A stretch of 62,946 bases of DNA from T3Sed10-241 sp036796255 (GCA_036796255.1 DAIRDH010000015.1:1-62946); one strand, 5' to 3'; positions 8,441 to 18,568 are shown, numbered from the stretch's first letter. The notes: generated by a model from the letters alone, not told the origin. Translations and numbers: made by a program.

Positions 8441-10819
8441 TCAATGTAAAATTTTCAGTTTGGCATACTTTAGCAAAAGCTGTTTCTGGCCAACAGAAGG
8501 AAAGAAGACAGTCGCTTTTTCATTGCCGGGGGCGCCTTCCACGTTGAGCACCTTTCCTTTGCCAAATTTTTCATGCTCTACCTGTGTGCCGGCGACTATA
8601 CTTCCTGCCGTTACAGCATGTTGAAAAGCAGGGTCTTTAGTGCTGATTTCCACGCGTTTGAGCTTTTTGCCGTCTGTACTTGTGGGTATAGGCGGTGCCG
8701 GGGCCGGTGATGTTTTTGAGGGGCCGGCCTGCGGTTTGCGTTGGGTGTATGCGGTAGGCCGGTTGTAATTGCCCCGATTGAAGGGATTGCTTCCGCCTGT
8801 TCCCCATGGAGTTTCGTTAAATCCTCCTCCTCGTTCCTCATAGGCATGGTTGCCCTTGCCTTCAGGGGTGTCGAGGTATTCCGGTGCTATCTCATCGATG
8901 AAACGGCTGGGCTCGCAATGGTTGAGTTGGCCGTAGCGGTACCTGCTCATGGCGTAAGAAAGGATGGCGCGGCGCTCGGCCCGTGTCAGGGCGACATAAA
9001 ACAGGCGCCTTTCTTCCTCCAGCTCACTCCGCTCACTGAGCGATAGCTGGGATGGGAACAAATTTTCTTCCAGACCTACGATGTACACATGGGGAAATTC
9101 AAGGCCCTTGCTGGCATGGATGGTCATCAGGTTTACCTTGTTGTCATCGTCGTCATCCTGATCGGCGTCGGTGAGCAGCGCCACATCCACAAGAAAGTCG
9201 GTGAGCCTGGGTTTTTCGTCTTCCACCCGATTGGCCTCACTTTCGGTAAATTCGCGGATACCGCTGAGCAATTCCTGCACGTTCTCATACCGGCTCAATC
9301 CTTCAGGACTTTTATCTGCGTAGAGTTCTCTCAGCAATCCGGTCGACTTGGCGATGTGCTCCACCATGCTGGCGGCGTCAAGCTTTTCCATATCGGCACG
9401 GAAGCTCTTGATCATGGTGGCAAATTCATCCACCTTCTTTTTGGTGCCGGCGTTTACTTCCAGTTCATTCAGATAAACCGTCGATATTTGCCATAAGCTG
9501 GCCTGCTGGGCTTCGGCCGCCACGGCCATTTTCTCCAGGGTGGTTTTGCCAATGCCCCTTGCCGGATAGTTGATTACGCGCTTGAAGGCTTCTTCGTCGT
9601 TCGGATTTGCCGAAAGGCGACAATAGCCCAAAATGTCTTTGATCTCCTTGCGCTGGTAGAAGGAGAGCCCACCGTATATTCGGTAAGGAATGTTCAGCTT
9701 GCGCAGGCCCTCTTCCATGGCGCGGCTCTGGGAGTTGGTGCGGTAAAGTATGGCGTAAGCCTTGTACGGATCGTTTTCGTTGGCTTGGTTTTGAAAGATG
9801 TCATTGGCTACAAAAAGGCCTTCATCATTGTCAGAGAGCGATCGCACCACCCTGATTTTGTCGCCCTGGTCATTGTCGGTCCAGACTTCTTTCTTGAGCT
9901 GGTCGCGGTTTTGATCGATCACGCTATTGGCTGCGGCAACAATATTTTTTGTGGAGCGGTAATTCTGCTCTAGCTTGAACATTTTGTAGTCGGGGTAGTC
10001 TTTCCGAAAATTGAGGATGTTTTGAATATTCGCACCGCGAAAGCCGTAGATGCTCTGGGCATCATCGCCTACCACACAGAGGTTTTCATTGAGCGCGGCC
10101 AGCTTCTTCACAATCAGGTACTGGCTGAAGTTGGTATCCTGGTACTCATCGACCATGATGTACCTGAACTTGTGCTGGTACTTGTGCAGGACATCTGGAA
10201 AATCGCGCAGCAGCACATTGGTTTTGTAGAGCAGGTCATCGAAGTCCATGGCCGACGACTTGAAAAGGCGCATATTGTACTCCATGTATATCTCAGCGAT
10301 TTTGGGCTTGCCGCTGGTTTCATCCTCAGACATTATTTCCGGGTGCTGGGCATAGGCTTTCGCCGAAATGAGGTTGTTTTTGGCCGATGAGATTCGGTGC
10401 AGCACATTGGATACCTTGTACATCTTCTCATCCAGGCCTTTCTCTTTGAGAATGGCTTTGATGAGGTTTTTGCTGTCAGCCGTATCGTAAATGGTGAAGT
10501 TGGAAGGGTAGTTCAGTTTGTCGGCTTCCACGCGCAATATGCGGGCAAAAATGCTGTGGAAGGTGCCCATCCAAATGTTGCGCGCTTCGGTGCCGCCAAT
10601 GAGGTTGGCGATACGCGCTTTCATTTCCCGCGCAGCCTTATTGGTAAAGGTAAGCGCGAGAATATTGAATGGATCTGCGCCTTTGCCGATAATGTGTGCA
10701 ATCCTGTAAGTAAGCACCCTTGTTTTGCCCGAACCCGCTCCGGCAATCACCATGCAGGGCCCTTCGGTATGTTCTACAGCCGCGCGCTGGGCTTGATTAA
10801 GTTCATCGAGGTAATTCAT
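8441..10819 (-). CDS. UvrD/PcrA-type ATP-dependent DNA helicase
   Basis: Superfamily 1A 3'-5' helicase acting in repair and replication-fork upkeep. The 792 residues carry Walker A AGAGSGKT near residue 30, a GTFHSI motif, Walker B DEYQDTN, QNYRST, MTIHASKGLEF and the VALTRA motif in order. The C-terminal about 60 residues (HEKFGKGKVLNVEG) form the small domain typical of PcrA/UvrD. The ATG at 10819 (MNYLDELNQAQ) fits the family better than a start eight codons earlier. A TAATTTTG box ends about 5 bp ahead of that ATG, so the mRNA may have a very short leader. Could be named pcrA or uvrD; the sequence does not decide. Confidence 0.95.
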   Translation of the reverse strand: MNYLDELNQAQRAAVEHTEGPCMVIAGAGSGKTRVLTYRIAHIIGKGADPFNILALTFTNKAAREMKARIANLIGGTEARNIWMGTFHSIFARILRVEADKLNYPSNFTIYDTADSKNLIKAILKEKGLDEKMYKVSNVLHRISSAKNNLISAKAYAQHPEIMSEDETSGKPKIAEIYMEYNMRLFKSSAMDFDDLLYKTNVLLRDFPDVLHKYQHKFRYIMVDEYQDTNFSQYLIVKKLAALNENLCVVGDDAQSIYGFRGANIQNILNFRKDYPDYKMFKLEQNYRSTKNIVAAANSVIDQNRDQLKKEVWTDNDQGDKIRVVRSLSDNDEGLFVANDIFQNQANENDPYKAYAILYRTNSQSRAMEEGLRKLNIPYRIYGGLSFYQRKEIKDILGYCRLSANPNDEEAFKRVINYPARGIGKTTLEKMAVAAEAQQASLWQISTVYLNELEVNAGTKKKVDEFATMIKSFRADMEKLDAASMVEHIAKSTGLLRELYADKSPEGLSRYENVQELLSGIREFTESEANRVEDEKPRLTDFLVDVALLTDADQDDDDDNKVNLMTIHASKGLEFPHVYIVGLEENLFPSQLSLSERSELEEERRLFYVALTRAERRAILSYAMSRYRYGQLNHCEPSRFIDEIAPEYLDTPEGKGNHAYEERGGGFNETPWGTGGSNPFNRGNYNRPTAYTQRKPQAGPSKTSPAPAPPIPTSTDGKKLKRVEISTKDPAFQHAVTAGSIVAGTQVEHEKFGKGKVLNVEGAPGNEKATVFFPSVGQKQLLLKYAKLKILH

Positions 10820-10948
10820 CCCGACAAAATTACAATTTCTCATCGGGCAGGGATTGATTTTTGAAATTGGCGACCTGCAGAACCTTAAGATATTGTTGGA
10901 GTGACATGAAAGAGGGGAGGAGCGCTGGCTTCGGCTTTTGCAGAAAGC

Positions 10949-11011
10949 AAAAAGCGCAAAAAACTTTTCATTCAGATTTTCATCCTACAGATAAAGTTCT
11001 TTACGCTTTTT
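10949..11011 (-). terminator. Long 19-bp hairpin ending in a U-tract
   Basis: Arms 10949-10967 and 10993-11011 are inverted copies matching at 17 of 19 positions, separated by 25 bases. Read on the minus strand both mismatches become G-U pairs, and the 3' arm ends in UUUUU. It lies 38 bp past the stop of the lipoprotein gene on that strand, so it probably ends that transcript before the helicase gene. Confidence 0.6.
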
Positions 11012-11048
11012 CAATATGCGTCATCCTGTGATGACACCTGTTCAACTT

Positions 11049-11879
11049 TTATTGCTTGTACTGACCGGAAATGGTGATATTGGTTCCGCCAGTTACAGTT
11101 GTTACCGTACCCTGCTGCACATTGATAAGGTATTCTGTATCGTTGTGAATTACACCCAGTACATCATTGTATGTTCCGCTCTGCTCCACTGATACATTGG
11201 TATATTGCGTAATCGAAGTTCCATTGGCAATTGCTGATGACAGTTCTTCCTGGGTAGTAATATTCGTCCATGCCGACTGGGGCAAAGAGAACATTTGGGT
11301 ATCGCCGTCAACAGCCACAATGGCATTGGTGCTGGAGTTGCTTGTCCATTCCAAGCCAAATTGTGCAAGGCCTAATCCTGGAGCTCCAGCCAACCTTGTC
11401 CATTGAAAATCTATAGCTTCCGTAAGGTTAGATTCAGCAGGAATAACAATGACTGAAAAACTAACTGTGGCAGTAAGGCCTATGCCGTCGGTTACTGTAA
11501 AGCTATAGTCAGTAGTACCAGTATTGTTGCCAGCATTTGGAAAATCAATCCCATCCACATAAAGCGTGTTTTCTGAATTGGAAATGGTGTAGGGCAAGTC
11601 ATATCCTTCATTGGTTTGAGGTAATGGACTCACTGCATTGGCTCCATTTACTGAAACGCTCAGGGATTGTAGGTTGGTTTCCCCGCTGCGCGCATCCCAT
11701 TCGAATGAAATGGTCTGGCCTTGTGTTATGGTGATTTCACCACCATCAGCGCCTGAACTTACTTCGACTACATCAAGTCTTGGTCCAACTGGATCGCTAT
11801 CGTCATCGTCAGAACAAGAGGTGGTAAAAACCATCATGGCGCCAAACATCCCAAGGGTGAACAAATTTCTTTTTTTCAT
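11049..11879 (-). CDS. Putative surface lipoprotein of unknown function
   Basis: A 276-residue protein with an N-terminal lipoprotein signal (MKKRNLFTLGMFGAMMVF, lipobox TTSC, Cys22) followed by SDDDDSD, an acidic stretch of the kind that acts as a lipoprotein export signal to the cell surface in Bacteroidota. The rest is Thr/Ser/Asn-rich and predicted beta-rich, with an Ig-like stretch around residues 35-145 (TDYSFTVTDG) and a C-terminal half ending NITISGQYKQ. I recognise no family. The ATG at 11877-11879 abuts the N gap, so the promoter is not visible. Confidence 0.82.
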   Translation of the reverse strand: MKKRNLFTLGMFGAMMVFTTSCSDDDDSDPVGPRLDVVEVSSGADGGEITITQGQTISFEWDARSGETNLQSLSVSVNGANAVSPLPQTNEGYDLPYTISNSENTLYVDGIDFPNAGNNTGTTDYSFTVTDGIGLTATVSFSVIVIPAESNLTEAIDFQWTRLAGAPGLGLAQFGLEWTSNSSTNAIVAVDGDTQMFSLPQSAWTNITTQEELSSAIANGTSITQYTNVSVEQSGTYNDVLGVIHNDTEYLINVQQGTVTTVTGGTNITISGQYKQ

Positions 11880-11979
11880 NNNNNNNNNNNNNNNNNNNNN
11901 NNNNNNNNNNNNNNNNNNNNNNNNNNNNNNNNNNNNNNNNNNNNNNNNNNNNNNNNNNNNNNNNNNNNNNNNNNNNNNN
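11880..11979. other. Assembly gap of 100 N
   Basis: Exactly 100 N, the conventional placeholder for a gap of unknown size. It separates the leftward lipoprotein gene from the rightward ribosomal cluster; promoters or even whole genes may be missing here. Confidence 0.99.
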
Positions 11980-12001
11980 GTGAAATTAATTGAATTGCCC
12001 T

Positions 12002-12032
12002 GTTGGTTTTATCATTAATTCTCGTACATTTG
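12002..12032 (+). promoter_or_regulatory. Putative Bacteroidota-type promoter of the str operon
   Basis: TACATTTG at 12025-12032 is an exact TAnnTTTG -7 element. GTTG at 12002-12005 matches a -33 TTTG at three of four bases with a 19-bp spacer. It lies 69 bp upstream of rpsL, leaving a leader with no obvious terminator hairpin. Confidence 0.55.
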
Positions 12033-12101
12033 CACCCCCAATTTGGGCAAGAGGCGTCTACCAGTGGCGCCAAAAAACTGAAAAAGAGCAATTTTAGAAT
12101 T

Positions 12102-12503
12102 ATGCCAACTATATCTCAATTAGTACGCAAGGGACGGGTAACCAAGCAGAAAGTGAGCAAATCAGCCGCTTTGGCTTCTTGCCCACAAAGGCGCGGTGTA
12201 TGTGTGCGGGTGTACACAACCACTCCAAAGAAACCAAACTCGGCCATGCGTAAAGTAGCCCGTGTAAGATTGACCAATGGAAAAGAGGTGAATGCTTACA
12301 TCGGTGGTGAAGGTCACAACCTGCAGGAGCACAGTATCGTTTTGGTACGTGGCGGCAGGGTGAAAGATCTTCCCGGTGTGCGTTATCACATCGTGCGTGG
12401 TGCACTTGACACTGCCGGTGTAGGTGGTCGTACCCAACGTCGTTCTAAATATGGTACAAAACGTCCTAAACCAGGTGCTGTTGCTCCAGCCAAAAAGAAA
12501 TAA
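12102..12503 (+). CDS. rpsL: 30S ribosomal protein S12
   Basis: Decoding-centre protein of the small subunit, 133 residues. The ATG at 12102 starts MPTISQLVRKG; upstream in-frame codons belong to the leader. TPKKPNS (Lys43) and GGRVKDLPGVRYH (Lys88, Asp89) are intact, so the classical streptomycin-resistance positions are wild type. A short basic tail (PKPGAVAPAKKK) extends beyond the E. coli protein. It is the first gene of the str-S10-spc-alpha supercluster. Confidence 0.98.
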   Translation: MPTISQLVRKGRVTKQKVSKSAALASCPQRRGVCVRVYTTTPKKPNSAMRKVARVRLTNGKEVNAYIGGEGHNLQEHSIVLVRGGRVKDLPGVRYHIVRGALDTAGVGGRTQRRSKYGTKRPKPGAVAPAKKK

Positions 12504-12512
12504 TACCCAGTC

Positions 12513-12983
12513 ATGAGAAGGAAGACCGCAAAGAAGCGCATCATATTGCCAGACCCGAAGTTTAATGAGGTTTTGGTGACCAAGTTTGTAAACAACATGA
12601 TGCTTCAGGGTAAGAAGAACCTTTCTTACAAAATATTTTACGATGCCATAGCCATTGTTGACGAGAAGTCAGAAGAGACAAGCGGCCTCGAAGTGTGGAA
12701 GAAAGCATTGACCAATGTGACCCCTGCCGTAGAAGTACGCAGTCGTCGTGTTGGTGGAGCTACCTTCCAAATACCACAGCCCGTGCGCGAAAACCGCAAG
12801 CTCGCTATGGCCATGCAATGGTTGATTGGATACTCGCGCAAGCGCAACGAGAAAACCATGAGCCAGCGTCTTGCCAATGAAATACTCGCAGCCGCCCGTG
12901 AAGAAGGAGCTGCTTTTAAGAAAAAAGAAGATACCCACAGAATGGCAGAGGCCAACCGCGCCTTCAGTCATTTTAGGTTCTAA
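12513..12983 (+). CDS. rpsG: 30S ribosomal protein S7
   Basis: Primary assembly protein of the 30S head, binding the 3' domain of 16S rRNA. The 156 residues have the typical MRRKTAKKR start, VEVRSRRVGGATFQIP and the C-terminal HRMAEANRAFSHFRF. It lies 9 bp after rpsL and 29 bp before fusA, the standard str order. Confidence 0.98.
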   Translation: MRRKTAKKRIILPDPKFNEVLVTKFVNNMMLQGKKNLSYKIFYDAIAIVDEKSEETSGLEVWKKALTNVTPAVEVRSRRVGGATFQIPQPVRENRKLAMAMQWLIGYSRKRNEKTMSQRLANEILAAAREEGAAFKKKEDTHRMAEANRAFSHFRF

Positions 12984-13012
12984 ATAGACATTACCGCCTC
13001 AACAACACTGAA

Positions 13013-15121
13013 ATGGCAAAGAGAGATTTAAAATACACCAGAAACATTGGTATCGCTGCCCACATCGATGCGGGTAAGACCACCACGACTGAGCGTATTC
13101 TGTATTACGGTGGTGTGAGCCACAAAATTGGTGAGGTGCACGATGGTGCGGCTACCATGGACTGGATGGAGCAGGAGCAGGAACGTGGTATTACCATTAC
13201 CTCTGCCGCTACTACCCTCAACTGGACATACCGGGACCAGAAGTACCACGTCAATATCATTGACACTCCAGGTCACGTTGACTTTACAGTTGAAGTGAAC
13301 CGCTCTTTGCGCGTACTCGATGGACTTGTTTTCCTTTTCAGCGCCGTTGACGGTGTGGAGCCACAGTCAGAGACCAACTGGCGATTGGCCAACAATTACA
13401 ATGTACCCCGTATTGGTTTCGTGAACAAAATGGACCGCTCAGGCGCCGACTTTTTGAACGTATGCCAGCAAGTGCGTGACATGCTCGGAAGCCATGCTTT
13501 GCCACTTCAGATTCCAATCGGATCAGAGGATGACTTTAAAGGAGTGGTTGACTTGATCAACTTCCGTGGAATTGTATGGAATGAAGAAGATCTTGGAATG
13601 ACCTTCCAGGAAGTCGATATTCCAGCTGACATTATGGATGAGGCGACTGAATACCGCGAGAAATTGCTCGAGGCAGTAGCTGAATTCAACGATACCCTTC
13701 TTGAAAAATTCTTCGAAGACCCAGAGTCACTCACAGAGCGTGAGATTTTGGATGCCCTTCGCGAAGCTACCATTTCTGGAAAAGTAGTTCCAATGATGTG
13801 TGGTTCATCTTTCAAGAACAAAGGCGTACAGGCCATGCTCGACATGGTAATGGAAATTCTTCCCTCGCCACTCGATGTTGAGGCCATCATTGGCGTTAAT
13901 CCCGACACTGATAAAGAAGAGCGCAGGAAGCCAGGTTTTGACGAGCCTTTTGCTGCCCTCGCATTTAAAATTGCAACAGATCCTTTCGTAGGCCGCCTTT
14001 GCTTTACCCGCGCATACTCAGGTGTGCTCGAGTCGGGCTCATACGTACTCAATACACGTACAGGCAAGAAAGAGCGTATTTCGCGTATCTTCCAAATGCA
14101 CGCCAACAAGCAGAATCAGATTGATACGCTTGGAGCAGGTGACATCGGAGCCCTCGTAGGATTTAAAGATATTAAGACGGGCGATACCCTCTGCGATGAG
14201 AAGCGTCCTATCGTGCTTGAGTCAATGGACTTCCCTGAGCCGGTAATCGGATTGGCCATTGAGCCAAAAACTCAGGCTGATGTTGACAAACTAGGTATGG
14301 CGCTTAGTAAACTCGTAGAAGAGGATCCAACCTTCCAGGTGAAGACAGATGAGGAAACAGGTCAAACCGTGATTAGCGGTATGGGTGAGCTTCACCTCGA
14401 CATTATTTGCGATCGACTCCGCAGGGAGTTTAAGGTTGAAGTGAATCAAGGTGCACCACAGGTTTCTTACAAAGAAGCCATCAACGCTTCAGTTGATCAC
14501 AGAGAAGTGTACAAGAAGCAAACAGGTGGTCGCGGTAAATTCGCCGACATTTCGATAACCATTGAGCCGGGCTCAGCAGAGAAACCAGGTCTCGAGTTTG
14601 TAAATGAAATTAAAGGTGGTAACGTACCCCGCGAATTTATCCCTGCTGTAGAGAAGGGATTCAAAGAAGCCATGAAAAATGGTGTGCTCGCTGGTTACCC
14701 CATGGACTACCTCAAAGTAACGTTGAAAGACGGATCATTCCACGCAGTCGATTCAGACCAATTGTCGTTCGAACTTGCAGCGAAACTCGCCTTCCGTACC
14801 GCAATTCCTAAGGCGAAGCCAATTCTTCTCGAGCCTATCATGAAAATTGAAGTGCTCACTCCGGAAGAAAATATGGGTGATATTGTAGGTGACCTCAACC
14901 GCCGCCGCGGATTGATGGAAGGTATGGGCGACCGTGCCGGTGCCAAGGTTGTAAAAGCCAAAGTGCCGCTTTCAGAAATGTTTGGTTACGTAACACAGCT
15001 CCGCACCATGTCATCTGGTCGCGCGACATCAACCATGGAGTTCTCGCATTTTACGGAAGCACCACGCAATGTGGCTGATGAGGTGATTGCGAAAATTAAA
15101 GGTAAAAAAGTAGAAGCTTAA
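13013..15121 (+). CDS. fusA: Translation elongation factor G
   Basis: GTPase that drives ribosomal translocation and, with RRF, recycling. The 702 residues contain G1 AHIDAGKTTTT, the switch region GITITSAATT, G3 DTPGHVDF, G4 NKMDRSGAD, then domains II-V with RGKFADI in domain IV and a C-terminus rich in the EF-G signatures (MFGYVTQLRTMSSGRA). Length and motifs indicate the canonical elongation factor and not a TetM-like protection protein. tuf does not follow it here. Confidence 0.98.
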   Translation: MAKRDLKYTRNIGIAAHIDAGKTTTTERILYYGGVSHKIGEVHDGAATMDWMEQEQERGITITSAATTLNWTYRDQKYHVNIIDTPGHVDFTVEVNRSLRVLDGLVFLFSAVDGVEPQSETNWRLANNYNVPRIGFVNKMDRSGADFLNVCQQVRDMLGSHALPLQIPIGSEDDFKGVVDLINFRGIVWNEEDLGMTFQEVDIPADIMDEATEYREKLLEAVAEFNDTLLEKFFEDPESLTEREILDALREATISGKVVPMMCGSSFKNKGVQAMLDMVMEILPSPLDVEAIIGVNPDTDKEERRKPGFDEPFAALAFKIATDPFVGRLCFTRAYSGVLESGSYVLNTRTGKKERISRIFQMHANKQNQIDTLGAGDIGALVGFKDIKTGDTLCDEKRPIVLESMDFPEPVIGLAIEPKTQADVDKLGMALSKLVEEDPTFQVKTDEETGQTVISGMGELHLDIICDRLRREFKVEVNQGAPQVSYKEAINASVDHREVYKKQTGGRGKFADISITIEPGSAEKPGLEFVNEIKGGNVPREFIPAVEKGFKEAMKNGVLAGYPMDYLKVTLKDGSFHAVDSDQLSFELAAKLAFRTAIPKAKPILLEPIMKIEVLTPEENMGDIVGDLNRRRGLMEGMGDRAGAKVVKAKVPLSEMFGYVTQLRTMSSGRATSTMEFSHFTEAPRNVADEVIAKIKGKKVEA

Positions 15122-15140
15122 TCCCTCAGTATTCATAACG

Positions 15141-15446
15141 ATGAGTCAGAAAATCCGCATAAAACTAAAGTCATACGATCACAACCTGGTAGACAAGTCT
15201 GCTGAGAAAATCGTAAAGACAGTACGCACTACAGGTGCAGTTGTGAGTGGTCCAATTCCATTGCCTACACACAAGCGCATCTACACGGTTCTTCGTTCAC
15301 CCCACGTGAACAAGAAATCGCGAGAGCAATTCGAACTATGTGCCTACAAGCGCTTGCTCGATATTTACAGTTCATCATCAAAGACAGTAGATGCGCTTAT
15401 GCGCCTAGAGCTGCCCAGCGGTGTTGAAGTTGAAATTAAGGTTTGA
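15141..15446 (+). CDS. rpsJ: 30S ribosomal protein S10
   Basis: 101 residues. S10 of the 30S head; also the NusE partner of NusB and NusG in antitermination. Family motifs GPIPLPTHKRIYTVLRSPH and KKSREQFE are present. It opens the S10 block, 19 bp after fusA, with no sign of a separate promoter. Confidence 0.98.
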   Translation: MSQKIRIKLKSYDHNLVDKSAEKIVKTVRTTGAVVSGPIPLPTHKRIYTVLRSPHVNKKSREQFELCAYKRLLDIYSSSSKTVDALMRLELPSGVEVEIKV

Positions 15447-15470
15447 TAGAAACCAGTTTAAACCAAGAAA

Positions 15471-16091
15471 ATGCCAGGATTAATAGGTAAAAAAATCGGA
15501 ATGACCAGTATGTACAATGCTGACGGGAAGAACGTCGCTTGTACAATTATACAGGCTGGTCCTTGCGTGGTAACGCAAGTCAAGACCGAAGACAAGGACG
15601 GCTACAATGCTGTTCAATTGGGCTTCGGCGAAAGGAAGGAGAAAAATACTCCCGCTCCACTAAAAGGGCATTTCAAAAAAGCAAAAACAACGCCTAAACG
15701 CAAGTTGGCCGAGTTTGTCACTTTTGACCAGGAGGTGAAGTTGGGAGACCAGATTGGCGTGGAGATTTTTGCCGAAGGCGAATTTATCGACGTGGCTGGT
15801 AAGACCAAAGGAAAAGGTTTCCAAGGTGTGGTTAAGCGCCACGGATTTGCCGGTGTGGGTGAAGCTACCCACGGACAGCACAACAGGGGACGCGCTCCGG
15901 GATCTATAGGTGCAGCATCATTCCCAGGTCGCGTATTCAAAGGAATGCGCATGGCTGGCCAAACAGGCAACACCAAAGTGACATTTGAGAACATCGAAAT
16001 ACTCAAGGTGATTCCAGAACAATCGCTCGTGGTAGTGAAAGGTTCGGTACCGGGTCCAAATGGCTCAATCGTTATCCTAGACAAGTATTGA
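15471..16091 (+). CDS. rplC: 50S ribosomal protein L3
   Basis: 206 residues. One of the first proteins to bind 23S rRNA and close to the peptidyl-transferase centre. Visible: GLIGKKIGMT at the start and HGQHNRGRAPGSIG in the long loop, where the Gln of the HGQ motif is the known methylation site in E. coli L3. The stop lies 2 bp before the rplD ATG. Confidence 0.98.
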   Translation: MPGLIGKKIGMTSMYNADGKNVACTIIQAGPCVVTQVKTEDKDGYNAVQLGFGERKEKNTPAPLKGHFKKAKTTPKRKLAEFVTFDQEVKLGDQIGVEIFAEGEFIDVAGKTKGKGFQGVVKRHGFAGVGEATHGQHNRGRAPGSIGAASFPGRVFKGMRMAGQTGNTKVTFENIEILKVIPEQSLVVVKGSVPGPNGSIVILDKY

Positions 16092-16093
16092 TT

Positions 16094-16720
16094 ATGGAGG
16101 TAGCAGTTTTTAATATTCAAGGCAAAGAGACCAAGAAGGTCAGCCTTAACGAGGAAATCTTTGGAATCACTCCAAATGACCACGCGATATACCTCGACGT
16201 AAAGCAGTACGGTGCCAACAACAGGCAGGGTACGCACAAGTCGAAAGAGCGCGCTGAGATTACTGGGAGTACCAGAAAAATCAAAAAGCAAAAAGGTACA
16301 GGTACGGCCCGTGCCGGTAGCATCAAGAACCCTCTTTTCCGTGGTGGTGGACGTGTTTTTGGCCCTAAGCCGCGCGACTACAGCTTTAAGGTAAACAAGA
16401 AAGTGAAGGTACTTGCCCGTAAATCAGCACTGAGCTACAAAGCACAAGAAAACCTGATCACGGTGGTAGAAGACTTCAAAATGGAAGGCCCAAAAACCAA
16501 GCAGTACCTTGATATCATGACGGCACTAAAAGTTTCAGACCAAAAACCACTTTTGGTGTTGGGAGAAGCAGATAAAGTACTATCTTTGTCGTCCCGAAAT
16601 TGCCAAGGGCATAAAGTAGTGTCGGCCAGTGATTTATGCACATATGACATTTTGAAGCATAAATCTTTGGTGATCGCGGAAAGCGCACTGCCCTTGATCA
16701 CAAACATTTTAAACAAGTAA
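16094..16720 (+). CDS. rplD: 50S ribosomal protein L4
   Basis: 208 residues. Lines the exit tunnel through its extended loop (GTGTARAGSIKNPLFRGGG at residues about 69-87). The ATG at 16094 (MEVAVFNIQG) is preferred to a TTG six bases upstream that overlaps the rplC stop. In E. coli L4 autoregulates the S10 operon; I see no comparable leader hairpin here. Confidence 0.97.
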   Translation: MEVAVFNIQGKETKKVSLNEEIFGITPNDHAIYLDVKQYGANNRQGTHKSKERAEITGSTRKIKKQKGTGTARAGSIKNPLFRGGGRVFGPKPRDYSFKVNKKVKVLARKSALSYKAQENLITVVEDFKMEGPKTKQYLDIMTALKVSDQKPLLVLGEADKVLSLSSRNCQGHKVVSASDLCTYDILKHKSLVIAESALPLITNILNK

Positions 16721-16725
16721 CAACG

Positions 16726-17019
16726 ATGAGCCAAATCATAATCAAGCCAATCATCACTGAAAAGATGACCGCGGTTACTGAAGATTTGAATCGCTTTGGT
16801 TTCATCGTGAAGTACGGTGCCAATAAAATTGAAATCAAAACTGCGATAGAGAAACTATACGGTGTGAACGTGGAAAATGTATGGACCATGCGTTATGCCG
16901 GCAAGTCGAAAAGCAAGTTTACCAAAGCCGGATTGATTTCTGGAAAAACAGGCGCCTTTAAGAAGGCGGTTGTTTCACTCGCAGAGGGAGAAACAATTGA
17001 CCTATACAGCAACATTTAA
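16726..17019 (+). CDS. rplW: 50S ribosomal protein L23
   Basis: 97 residues. Sits at the tunnel exit and docks trigger factor and SRP. Starts MSQIIIKPIITEKMT and contains VENVWTMRYAGKSK and a C-terminal FKKAVVSLAEGETIDLY, all typical of the family. It is 5 bp after rplD and 11 bp before rplB. Confidence 0.97.
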   Translation: MSQIIIKPIITEKMTAVTEDLNRFGFIVKYGANKIEIKTAIEKLYGVNVENVWTMRYAGKSKSKFTKAGLISGKTGAFKKAVVSLAEGETIDLYSNI

Positions 17020-17030
17020 CACGAACAGCA

Positions 17031-17855
<825 letters not shown>

Positions 17856-17862
17856 TTGAAGC

Positions 17863-18141
17863 ATGAGTCGATCGCTTAAAAAACCGCCATTCGTACACTA
17901 TAAGCTCCAGAAGCGTGTAGACGAAGCACAAGAGTCAGGCAAGAAGTCTGTTGTAAAAACATGGTCGAGGGCTAGTACCATTACGCCTGAGTTTGTTGGT
18001 ATGACAGTAGCTGTGCACAACGGAAATAAATTTATCCCGGTGTATGTGACTGAAAACATGGTTGGCCACAAACTTGGAGAATTCTCCCCAACGCGCACCT
18101 TTAGGGGTCACGCTGGAAACCGAAAGGACAAGAAACGATAA
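17863..18141 (+). CDS. rpsS: 30S ribosomal protein S19
   Basis: 92 residues. Part of the 30S head, contacting S13 and the A-site tRNA region. Begins MSRSLKKPPFVHYKL and keeps TIVP-like STITPEFVGMTVAVHNG and KLGEFSPTRTFRGHAG blocks. It is 7 bp after rplB. Confidence 0.98.
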   Translation: MSRSLKKPPFVHYKLQKRVDEAQESGKKSVVKTWSRASTITPEFVGMTVAVHNGNKFIPVYVTENMVGHKLGEFSPTRTFRGHAGNRKDKKR

Positions 18142-18170
18142 TTTGCCAATAGGCAAAAATTCAAATACCA

Positions 18171-18566
18171 ATGGGTAATAGGAAAAAACTAGCAGCTGAT
18201 GCACGCAAAGAGGCCCGAAAGCAAATTGCTATCGCGAAGCTCAACAACGTGCCAACATCGCCAAGGAAAATGCGCCTGGTTGCTGACGTAATACGCGGCG
18301 AAGAGGTGATCAAAGCCCTTGCAATGCTGAAGCACATGCCACAAGATGCAGCGCGTCGTTTGGAGAAACTCCTGATGTCAGCTATTGCAAACTGGCAAGC
18401 CAAGAATGAAGAAGAAAATGCTGATGATGCCAACTTGGTAGTGAAGCAAATAAATGTAGACAGTGCACGAATGCTGAAGAGGCTGCGTCCCGCTCCACAA
18501 GGAAGGGCTCACCGCATCAGGAAGCGTTCTAACCACGTCACTATAATACTAGATAGCGCCAAATAA
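18171..18566 (+). CDS. rplV: 50S ribosomal protein L22
   Basis: 131 residues. Its beta-hairpin reaches the exit tunnel near the macrolide site. NNVPTSPRKMRLVADVIRG and the hairpin region RLRPAPQGRAHRIRKRSNH are present, with no insertion or deletion in the loop that would suggest macrolide resistance. It ends 2 bp before rpsC. Confidence 0.97.
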   Translation: MGNRKKLAADARKEARKQIAIAKLNNVPTSPRKMRLVADVIRGEEVIKALAMLKHMPQDAARRLEKLLMSAIANWQAKNEEENADDANLVVKQINVDSARMLKRLRPAPQGRAHRIRKRSNHVTIILDSAK

Positions 18567-18568
18567 TC

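Noticed and set aside
12003..12101. Extra 33 residues at the N-terminus of S12
   Set aside because: They lie in the leader between the promoter box and the conserved MPTISQ start, and no S12 has such an extension.
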